Source of the DNA: Bacillota bacterium
GTDB taxonomy: Bacteria; Bacillota; Clostridia; Christensenellales; SZUA-584
NCBI GenBank assembly: GCA_023406895.1
Contig: JAEXTV010000027.1
Location: 29,212-93,211, forward strand
DNA: 64,000 nt
Direction: 5' to 3'
Below the pieces are notes generated by a model that did not search any database, was not told the DNA's origin, and saw nothing but the letters and a program-made list of their open reading frames with translations. How positions within the stretch are numbered: position 1 is the stretch's first letter; every line of letters begins with the position of its first letter. Below are positions 35,601 to 47,600 of this stretch, piece after piece. Both the position numbers and the translations under genes were made by a program.

Positions 35601-38600
35601 GTGCCCGTCAATCAGCACATAATCGATGTGAATCACTCCCGAGAAGCCCGCATCGGGATCATACGTGATCACACCGCCCGACTCGGATACCGTGCCGTAT
35701 CCAGTGCCGTCGAACGCATAGCTCTGCACCGCGAATGTGCTCCTGCTGTGCAAATCCGCGAGATTGTTATCTGCCACGGTGTCCACATCCGTATCGTTGG
35801 TGAGCACGTTGACGCTGACCTCCGTGTCTTCGGGTGTCGTGACGCTGTCGGGCGCGGCCACCGGGTTGTCGTTCACCTGCGACACATTCACCGACACATA
35901 GCCTTTGTCGTTAAGCACACCGTCGCTCACATAGTATTCAAAATCGTCCGGCCCGTTGAAGTTTGCAGCCGGCGTATACACAATCTTATTATCCACCACC
36001 GAAACGGTACCGTGCTCGGGTGCCGTGAGGCCGCCGCCCGACAATGTCACAGCCAGCTCTTCTGCCTCCGGCGACGCATTGAGCGCGCCGTCTCGATCCA
36101 CGTCGCTGTCGTTAGCGAGCACATCAATCGCGAGCGGCGTATCCTCCGTAACGGCGATATCCGTATCGTCCGCCGCGACGGGCGCGTCGTTGACCTGCGT
36201 CACCGTCACCGTCATTTTACCCTTATCCGACGCATCGGAAGCGTCCGTCACCGTATAGTCAAAGCTCACAACACCGTTCCAGTTGGCGGCGGGTGTATAG
36301 GTGATCTGGTTCCCGGCAACCGCCACAGACCCGACTGACGGCTTATCCTCGTCCGCAACTGTGACGGTCAGCGTCTCACCCGGATCCGTCAGCAGGTCGT
36401 TGTCGCTGATCAGCGTTGACACGTCAATCACGGCAGCGATTTCCTCCGCAGTGGTGACCGCTGTATCATCGGCTTTGGGGGTATCGTTCACGGGCGTGAC
36501 CGTCACCCGGAACTCGTACGGCGTGATATTCGTTTCATGATCGCCGTCCTCCACGATCAGCCTGATTGTAATGGGGCCGCCGTGCTGATTGGCCTTGGGC
36601 GTCACCGTCACAGTACGCTCTCCGTCCGTGCCTTTGGTGATGCTCACATCACCGGTACCCACAAGCGTCGCGTCTTCGGTACTCGCGACCTGAACATTCA
36701 GGTCTTTCGCCTGCGTCTCTTCATCGGACACGGTAAACAAGAACGAATCGCTGCCGTCCTCCGCGATCGTGAGATCTTCCGGCGGCGTATCAAACACCGG
36801 GCGGTCGTTCACGGCACTGACGGTCACCGTCACGGTGGCCGTCGCTTCCAGGCCGTGGCCGTCCTTCATTGTATAGGATATCTGCACATTGCCGTGCCAG
36901 TTGTCCGTCGGCGCGATGTAACGCAGTTTGTTACCCACAATACTCACGCTGCCGTGCGTTACGCCCACAAAGGCCACATCGCCCTCATCTTCGGATATTG
37001 TAAACGTTGAGCTGCTGTGCGGAACTGCGTTGAGCGTCGCGTCTGTATCCACGTCATGATCGTTTGCCAGCACGTCGATATCAATTGTTCCGCCTTCATT
37101 GACAGACGCCGTATCATCCTCCGCCACCGGTGCATCGTTTACCTGCGTCACCGTCACATTGACGGTGCCTTTCACGGGCGCAGCCTCGCCGTCACTCACA
37201 TAATAGTCGAACGATACGCTGCCGTTGAAATCGGCATCTGGATCGAATTTGATCACATTCCTGCCTAAATCCTCGTCATAAACGAGTGATGCCGTTCCTT
37301 TCGCGCCCACATGATTATCAATGCTTGATATCGAGAGCACCTCATTCGCCGGATGATTGAGAGCCGTATCCGTATCGATATCCGTGTCGTTTTCGAGCAC
37401 ATCGATGGTAAGCGAGCCATCTTCGGCCATCGTGACGTTTTCGCCCGTCACCACCGGTGCGTCGTTCACCTGCGTCACATGTATCGTGACCGTCGCTGTC
37501 GCCGTTTCGTTGCCCGTATCCTTAACGGTATATGTAAAGCTGTCGTCTCCGTTATAATTCGCCAACGGCGTGTAATACAAGTTATTGCCGCTGAACGAGG
37601 CCGTGCCGTGAGCCGGCGCGGACACCGCCGTCACACTCAGGCTGTCGCCGTTTGTCCCGATATCCACATCGCTGGTCAGCAATGTCCAGTCGATCGCCTG
37701 ATTCACCGTGTCTTCGGCTATCGTCTTTTCGGTATTATTCGCCGTCGGGGCGTCGTTGACGGGAGTCACCGTAACAACGAAAGTGGTATCTGCCGTGCCG
37801 TCATCTGTATCGGTCACACGCAGCCGAATCGTCGTTCCGGCGGTGTCGTTCTGATTGTTCTTCGGGTTCACTGTCACAGACCGCTCGCTGCCGCTGCCGG
37901 AGGTCGATACATCTGAAACACCCGCGAGCGAACCATTCGACGTCGAGATTACCTGCATGGTTAAACTGCCCGCAGGCGTTTCCACATCGGATACGGTGAA
38001 GGCGCTGGTTCCGTTTTCCCCGTCCTCTGTCAGGCTCATATCAGCCGGCACGGATATCGTCGGCAAGTCGTTCACGCTCACAACGGTGACGTTCACGGTA
38101 CCCGTGCCGCTGCCGCCTTTACCGTCGGAAACCGTGTAGGTAATCTGGTTGTTATCGTGGTTGTTCAATAAGGGTGTATACGTCAAGGTTTTGCCGTCAC
38201 CTGCAATCGTAACCGAACCGTATTCAGGGTACGCCACGCTTGCCGCCGTGATGGTGAACGTCGTCACAGAATCGGGCGACGCATTGAGCCCGGTCTGGGT
38301 ATCAACATCCGTATCGTTGGCAAGCGGATCGATGACCTTCGGCGTGTCCTCGTTTGTCGACACGTTATCCGTCACCGCGACGGGGTTATCGTTCACCTGG
38401 TTAACGGTCACCGTTATCTGCGCGGTGCGCGTCACACCCGTCACGTCTCTGATCGTGTATGTGAACGTCTCGCTGCCGTTGAAGTTCAGCTTCGGCGTGT
38501 AGACAATTCTATCGTACCCGTCCGTCGTCTGAACGGTGGCGGTGCCGTTGGCCGGTGTTGCGACGCCCGATATACTCAGCTTTTCCGCAGTGGAGGTCGC

Positions 38601-41600
38601 GTTAAGCCCCGAATCCGTATCGATATCCGTATCGTTTGCGAGCGCGTCGATGGTGACGGCCTGTTCTTCGTCCGTGGATATACCTGTATCATTAACCGCC
38701 ACAGGCGCGTCGTTCACCTGCTTAACCGTCACAGCAATGGTGGAACTGCTCGTTACGTTTGCCTTGTCGCGCATTGTATAATTCACAGTAATCGGTCCGC
38801 CGTTAAAGTTGGCCTTCGGTGTCACATCCACGCCCTTCGAATCGGAAGACACATTCACCGTCAGATTGGTATCAGCGCAAGTCGCCGATACCACAAACAG
38901 CTCATCCGAGTTGGTCAGCAGATCGGGGTCGGTGTCGTTGGTCAGCACGTCGATCTTTGTCGTCACGTCCTCGTTGATCTCCGCGGTATCCGGCTTGGCT
39001 GTCGGCGCTTCGTTGACGCTGTTGACAATAAATTTAAACTTCGTCAAGGCCGTCGCCGCGCCGTCGCTGGCCGTCAGCGTGATGAACGTCGTGCCGTTCC
39101 ATGTACCGTTGGGTGTCACATCAATCGTCCGGTCTGTCCCGGTTCCGCCAAGAACCATACCCAAACCCAGAACAAGTACGGGGTTGCTGCCCTTCTTTGT
39201 CAGTGTCAGTGCATTGACGTCATTATCCACATCCGATACGGTGAAAGCAATGCCGGTTTTGGTCACCCCTTCATTGACATCGTACACCGGCATTGTCGCG
39301 TCATCGAGCGGATCGGAATTGCCGTCATCCGCCATATGAATCACGGGCGCGTCGTTAACGGCTGTCACATTCACAGTCACGGTAAATATGTGTTTTTTGA
39401 TAGTCTCGCCGGTTCCGCTCTGCATCTCGTATGTAAACTGATCCGCCGCATTGCTGTTCAGCGCCGTTTGGTATGTGATGTTTCTTCCGCTGTTGATGAC
39501 GGCAGCCGTACCGTGAGCCGGGGCATCCACAATCCTCAGAATCTGCAGGTTGTCCATTTCGGTGCCGTAGTCCGGGTCGTCATTGACGAGCACATTGAGC
39601 GTTTCAAGCACATCCTCCGTCACCGTCACCACATCGTTGCCCGCGTCGCCCGATTCATACGGGTCGTCGTCCACGGCCGTGACATTCACGTTGAATTGAT
39701 CCGATGCCTTTTTGCCGCCCGCATCCGTCACCGTCAGCGTGAATAAAGCCGTTCCGGAGGCATCTTTCTTCGGAACGGCGACAAATTCGCGTTCCCAGCC
39801 GTTGCCGTCCGTCGGGTTCGTCAGTGTGATGGATTCAAACAAATCGTCGTTGCTGCATGTATAGGCCGCGGTGAGCGCATCGTCGTCGTCCTCTTCATCG
39901 CGCACCTCAAACCCTATTGTACCCGTGCCGCCAGGCTGATCCTCGAGTATCGTGACATCCGCCACGTTCGAAATGGTCGGCGCGTCGTTGACAGGCGTAA
40001 CCGTGACGGTCACCGTGGCTGTGGACTCGTGGTCAGCACCTGAGCTGTCCTGCGCGGTATACGTGAACGTCACCGTCATATCGCTGATTTCCGGCATGTT
40101 GCTGTCCGGCGTAAACTTAATCTTGTCTCTGCCGCCGTCCGTCACGATTTCCGCCGTTCCTCTGCCGGAGGTCAGCTCGCCGACGCTTGCAATATGCAGC
40201 GACGTATCGCCTTCGTTTTTAAGATCGATATCATCGTTATCCAGTACATCGATCGTTATGGCCGTGTTTTCATTCGTTGAGGCACTGTCATTAACGGCGG
40301 CGGGGGCATCATTCTGTGCCGATACCGTCAGCGTGAACGTATCCGTTGCCGTGAGGTCACCGTCTGATACCGTGAGCGTGATCAGCGATGTGCCGTTCTT
40401 GTTGGCGTACGGCGTGAGTGTAAACGTCCGCTCGCCCACTTCGGTGCCGGGTTCTCCCGCGTTGTTCACGGTGATCGGCGGCAGCAGCGCCGCATTGCCG
40501 CGCGCGGCCGTCACAACAAGATCGCTGTCGGCCTTGTCCACATCGCTGACCGTCACGGTCAGTACGCCTGTGGTGCCGTCTTCCGCAATTGTCTTGTCAG
40601 TGATGTCCGTAATCGTCGGTGCGTCATTCACGGAGTCCACCGTCACAATGACGGTGAACACGGCCGTTTTGCCGCTCTTGTCCACAGCCGTGTACGTAAA
40701 CGAATCGCTTCCAAAGTAATCGGCTGCGGGCGTATATGTAATGGTCTTGTTGTCCTTTAATACAGCTGTGCCGTGAGACGGCGTGCTGACGCTGCCGTCC
40801 GCCACAGTCACGTCCTCATCGGCGGGGTTCGTCGTCTCATCCACATCATCGTTTACCGTCACAGCGATATCCACCGCCGTGTCTTCGTTCGTTGACACCG
40901 TATCGTCGCCGCCTGTCGGTGTGTCGTTGACGGGCGTCACCGTGATGGTCACCGTCGCCGAGCTCGTCTTGTCCTCACTGTCCTTTATCCAGTATGTGAA
41001 GCTGTCCGTGCCGTTCCAGTTCGCGTCGGGCTTGTATTTAATCTTATCGGGCTGTCCTGTCTCCGTCACGCGTGACAATGTACCGTGTGACGCGCCGCTG
41101 AACGTTGTGATGGTCAGCGTATCGCCGTCCTTGATATCGGGCTCAACATCATTGGTCAGCACATCCACATCGATCTCGTCATCTTCGGGGATGGTTCTGT
41201 CATCGTTCACGGCCGTAGGCGGATCGTTAACGGGCAGCACTGTCACATTAACGGTACCGGTGGATGTGCCGTTCACCGTCTCGCCGTCACTGACCGTGAC
41301 GTTAAAGCTGTCCTCGCCCGTGAAGTTGGCGGAAGGCGTATAGGTAAACGAGCCGTCGCTGTTCACCGTCACTGTGCCGTGGGCGGGATCGCTGGCTTTG
41401 GAGAACGTGACAGTCTCCGAATCAATATCCGTTGCTGTCACGGTGCCGCTGACCGCCGTGTCCTCATTCGTCGTCACAGCCTTCGGGTTCATCACCGGGG
41501 CATCGTTCACGGCATGCACGATGATTTTATAATTCGCTTCTGCGTGCTTATCGCCGTCCGTCACATCAAAATGCACCCACATATCACCGTGGACATTGTC

Positions 41601-44600
41601 TTCGGGCGTCACGGTTAACACCTTGTGATCGAGCTCGCTCGAGAGCAGAATGCCCTCCGTTTTTAACATATCCGTTGTGGTGGACGTGATTGTGATAATC
41701 AGTTTGCTCGTATCCGTCGTTTCGGGATCGCTCACCATGAAGCCGAAGGATTCCGTATCGTCTTCATCCATCTCCCAGACCATTTCAGGATATTTGCTGA
41801 TCGTGGGCGCGTCGTTTTCGGGGCTGACCTCCACCGTGACCGTTGCCGTGTCGGTGCCGCCGTGACCGTCGCTGATTTCATACGTGAACGTATCCGTGCC
41901 GTAGAAATTGAGCGCGGGCGTATAATCCACACTGACGCCGTCCACGATGACCGCCGTTGCGCCTTCCGTCGGCACGGTAGCCGATACAATCAGATCATCC
42001 CCGTCGATATCGCTGTCGTTCGGGAGCACAGCGATATTCACCGTCGTGTCTTCATTCGTCGATGCCGTGTCATTCTTGGCGAGAGGCGCGTCGTTGGCCG
42101 GAATCACATTGACCGTGACCGTGCCCGTATCCGTGGCGCCGTTTTTATCCATGACAGTATACACAAACGTGTCCGTACCGTTATAATCCCCCTGCACCGA
42201 ATACGTCAGCGTGCTGTTATGGTTGTTCTGAACTTTGCCTTTTCCGGGCGCTGTCACCGATGTGATGGCCGGAATGCCGTCTTCCACATCGCCGATGCTG
42301 CCCGACAGGTCGATCAGCACACTCGTCGTTCCGGGCGTACCCGTCACGCCCGCATACTCCGTGACATCCACCGATTTATTATCGGCTTTCGGCGCGTCGT
42401 TGACCGGCACCACCTCGAGCCTGAATTCCGTTTCCGCGGTCTGTTTATCCTCTCCCGTTCTTCCGTCCACAGCGGTTAAGTGAATATAGGTGACACCCGA
42501 TGCATTCGCGACCGGATTCAGAGAAATCTCCATCGAATAGTCGCCCGTTGCGGCATTCTGCGCCACGCAGGCGATGGATATGTCATCGTTGCGCACGACT
42601 CCCACGTTGCTCGACGTGATGGTGTAAAGCAGCGCATCGCTCATCACATCGTCCATATTCGTCACGGTTAAAGGTACCTTTTTCAGCGTATCTTCATTTG
42701 TGGTGTTGTAATAATTCAGCCCCGATATGCTGAGCGGGTCGTTGACGGGCAGCACCACAAACGTAACGGTTTCCGTGCTGTGTAACGCCTCTTCTGTCTG
42801 ATCCGTCACGGTGTAGTCCACCTTGTCCGTCCCGAACCAGTTGGGAGCGGGCGTGTACGTGATGACGCCGTTCTCAAACACCGCGGTGCCATGAGCCGGC
42901 TGCGTGATATCCACTGTCATCGTCGTGCCGCCGTCTACGTCCGTGTTCGGCGTGATCACCGTCACCGCCGCCGATGTGTCTTCATAGAGCGTACGGCTGA
43001 TGTCTTCAAGAACGGGGGCATCATCGAGCGGATTCACCGTCACATCAATCACATGCGAATCCTGCGCAATGCCGTCGCTGACGCCGAGCAGCAGCTTAAT
43101 CGAACCGTTGGAGTTCGCGTAGAGCGGCTTCGCGGTGACATGCGCCACCCCTGTTTCCTGCGTATAGCGAACGTCCAGATCGAGCGCGACAGGCGCAAGC
43201 GTGGTCGGATCATACGTGTAAGTATAGAATTTTAGCACATCTTCGGTGTCCACGTCGCTGAACGTCACATCAAATTCAACGCCGTCAGAATCCTCATCAA
43301 ACGTCTCCGTGGTGTTAACGCCGTCTGTCACCGCCGCACCTTTCACCGTGCTGATTACGGGCGCGTCGTTCACGGAATGGACGGACATGATCACATACGC
43401 CGATGCTGTTTCCGTCCGGCCGTCCGCATTGCTGTCGCCGTCCACCGCTGTTTCCGGGTCGTTGCTGGTCTGCTCCGTCACGGTGTAGCGGATGGCCACC
43501 TCTTCGCCGTGCATATTGGGTGCGGGCGTAAAGGTCCATTCCTTGCCGCTGCCCGCAAATGTGCCGAGCGTTGTCGGCGCGAACGTCACCTTAACGGGCA
43601 CATTGTTCGGATTGCTGAACGGCAGTGAAATGGGCACACTGGCCCCGTCCTCCGTGGTCTCCTTATAAATATCATGGCAATAAATTGAACTTGTGAAGTG
43701 AATGCCGATACGAACGGTTCCGGTCGCCTGCTGATACCCTTCCACCGACGTGCTGCTTCTGTCGATAATGGTGTATGTGAATGTGTCTTCACCGTTGGCA
43801 CCGTTGCCGGGCCCGGTGCGTGTGTATCTTAACTTTTTGGCAGCCTCGTCATACGTGACGGTGCCATAGGTTCCTTGCGTGAAGCTCAGAATCTTCAGCG
43901 TATCGTTTTCCACGTCACTGTCGTTCTCGAGCACATTGATGAGCCCCGTTTCGCTCGCCGTATTATTCGGCAGCGTCAAGTAATCGGTCCACGCCACAGG
44001 CGCGTCGTTCACAGCCGTGACGGTAATGGTGAGGCTCGACGTCGCGGTATCCTTGCCGTCCGTCACCGTATACATCAGCGTTTCTGTGCCGTTCTCGTTG
44101 CGGTATGGCCTGTACGTATAGGTATCGCCCGTTTTTGTGATTTGCCCGAAAGAGGGCGCGCTGATGGCGCTCACCCAAATCGTATCGTGTTCAACATCCG
44201 AATCGTTGGCGAGCAGATTTAAATTGCTGATCGTGGTGTCTTCGTTCACCGTGTATGTATCGGGCGTCGCGCTGGGCGCGTCGTTCACGGACATCACCGT
44301 CAATATGAAGCTCCGGGTCTCATATAAACCTGTTCCGTCGTCCGCTCTGATGGTCACCGTTGCGGTGCCGTATTCGTTTGCCGCAGGCGTCAGCACAAGC
44401 GAATATGTATTGTCTCCCGTCTTTGTCAGCTTAATATATTCCGTTTCTTCGGGATCGTAGGGTCCGTTGGGCAGCAGCGTGGTGTTGTTGGATGCGGCCG
44501 TCACTGTCACGGTGTTCTCCGTATCGCGATCCGTCACGGTAAAATTGATGGCGCCCGACGGTGTATCTTCATTGATGTACTGATTGGCAACTGCGCTGAT

Positions 44601-47600
44601 CTCCGGCGGATATTTCGCGTCTTCAATGTGCAGCGTGACCCTGCCCGTATCGATCAGCAGGCCGTCTGAAACCTCATAGTTAAAATATTTCGTGCCGGAT
44701 TCGCCTTCAGCCGCGTTGTATGTGAAGCAGCGGTTAAGCGCATTGTAAGTCAGCGTTCCGGTATAATCGCCGCTGACGTTCACGAGGCTCGTGTCAAGAT
44801 CATCGCCGTCCACATCAATGTCATTCGCGACGGCGTCAAACGTCTGGCTGCCCGAAACAGGCACGTAGACGGTATCGTCCACCGCCACCGGCCTGTCGTT
44901 GATCTTATTGATCGTGAACGTAAACGACTTCTCTACGGACTCCATACCGTCACTGACGGACACATGGATCAAAACGATGCCGTTCGCATTGGCTTCTGGC
45001 GTGATCCGCAGCGCGTAATGGCCGCTGTCATCCTTTTTGATCAGCTCGATGCCCGCCGGTTTTACTTTCGTCAGATCGGCGCTCCATGTCGATATCAAAA
45101 GGTCCTCAATCGGCGTCTGGTCATCTCCGATTGTGAACAGGATTTCGCCGCTCTGTGTATCCTCATCCGTCGTCGCGGCGGTTAAATCCGTGAACTCCAG
45201 CGTCGGCTTTTTATTAAGCGCACTCACAAGGATGCGGCAAATGCCGGTTGCATAATCCGTTCCGTCCCATACCTTATACGTAAAGCTCGTGTCACCGATC
45301 ACCGTGCCGGGTGTGTAGAGCAGCGTGTCCGCATCCACAACCGTCACCGTACCGTGATTCGCCGCCGGCTGGCCTGCAATGCCGGCAAATGTCGGTTTGC
45401 CGTTTTCAATATCCGTGTCGTTGTCGAGCAGATCGGCAATGTCAATCTGAAGTTCGGTATTGCCCTCGTCAAAATAGACCGTGTCCTGATTGGCGACAGG
45501 CAGATCGTTGATGCTGGTCACGTTAAGTTTGAAAACCTTCGTGACCGTATTGAAGCCGTCTCCGAGAGACAATGTGACACTGGTCTGACCGTTTTGATTG
45601 GGCTTTGGCGTTAAGCTCAGCTGCACAGCCGGATCACTATCGCGGAGCCCCGTGATGACGATATCTTTGGAGGAGAGCAGCGTTTCATTGGAGGATACCG
45701 CCTGCAGCATTAGGCTGTCCGTCGGCGTTTCGTTGGCCACGTCGTGAATCTCTAAGGATATTTTAAAGGCATTTTCGTGACCCTCGCTTTCATAGTCTTC
45801 ATCGATTGTATACTCGCTTGACACGCCCGTGAACCAAGGCAGGTCAATAACAGGCCTTATCGTCACCGTCACCGTGCCTGTGCTGGTGCGGTTGCTGCCG
45901 TCGCGCATCGTGTATTGGAAGGTGTCCTGGCCGTATTCATTTTCGCTTGGCATATAGGTGACCGTGCCGTTTTCGGTATCCACCGCCGTTGTGCCTTTTG
46001 TGCCGTTCGTGGCCGAAACGAGCATTTTGCTGTCGCCCGCGTCCGGATCGGTATCGTTGCTCAGCACACTGATCACAGCATCCTCGTCTTCATTGGTCGT
46101 CGCCGTATCGGCCACAGCCACGGGATCGTCATTCACGGGTGTGACGGTCACCGATACCGTCGCCGTATCCGTGCCGCCGTGCCCGTCGGATACCGTATAG
46201 GTAAAGCTGTCGTCTCCACTGTAATTGGCCGCAGGCACATATTTGATGGTGTTTGCCACAACGCTCGTGACGCCGTGAACCGGGGTCCCGGGGCTGGCAA
46301 TGGAGAGCACATCACCGAGGTCCACGTCGCTGTCGTTTGAGAGCACGCTGATGCGGATGCTGCCATCCTCCTCCACCGAGTAGGCGGGTTGTCCTTCCTC
46401 AGGGTCGTCAGCTGCAACGGGCGCGTCGTTGACGGGGTTCACCGTCACGGTAAACGTATCCTCGGCGATGTCGTTACCCTTATCCGTCACTTTAACCGAA
46501 ATCGTTACCGGATCCGGTGAGGAGAGGTTTTCCGCCGGTGTGATGGAGAGCGAAATACCGGCGCTGCTCTGATTGATAATCACTTTGGGAATCAATGCCG
46601 TATCGGACGACTCTGCCGATACCGACAGGTCCTCAAGCGGCGTCTCCTGGTCGCTCACATTGAGTGCGACGGTTTTTGTCGTGTCCTCATTAATTGAAAA
46701 GCTCACGATATCCACAAGCGACGGCGCGGTATTGAGAACGCACTCGCTGACCACCGCGTTGCCCGCGTTGTCTCTCGCGTAAACCGTATACGTCCCGCCC
46801 ACGGGCACCGTGAACGTCCCGCCCGAAAAGGCGGTGCCGTTATCCACAAAATAAGCCTCGTCGTGGCTGCCCGCCGCGTATTTGGTTTCCGCGATTCCGC
46901 TTAGGCCCGTATCTGTGATGTCAGCCGTCACCGCGCAGCTGCCGCTGGAAACAACACTGCTGATCGTGTTGATCACGGGGTCCAGCTTATCAACGGAAAT
47001 TGTATTTGTATAAGCCGCAGACATATTTCCCGCCCGGTCGGCAACGGCCACACTTAAATCGTATTGGCCGCTGTCTGTCACTGTGAGCCCTTCAGACGGT
47101 ACCTCCTGCCATGCGTCACCGTTATGAAGCTTATAAGTAAAATATTCGGGCGCACCCGTGCTTGTCCCCAAAGCGGGCAGATTCACCGTCACATCGCTGT
47201 TTGTCCAGCCTTCCTTTGAAAGCGTCACGCCGCTCGGCGCGGACGGCGACAGTGTATCGATGTTGGTGATGTTCACAGTCTGATGCTCTGACTCGTGGCC
47301 CGCGTAATCCTTTGCGTATACCACGAGCGTCGTATTTGCCTCCACATCCATCGTTTTCGAAGACGTTTCGAATTTTACATCATTAATATAGATGCCTTCC
47401 AGGCCGCTGTCGCTGTCTGACGCGGATACGGTGACCTGAAGCGGCAGTGAATTGGTCCACCCGTTATTGTATTCCACGTTGCACGAAGGGGCCTGAGAAT
47501 CGTTTATTTTAAAGCTGATATCGCTGAAGGATGACGTGTTGTCCCCGCCCGGGCTGGTGCCCACAAGCCGGATAATAATCGACCGTGTGTCCGCGGGGAT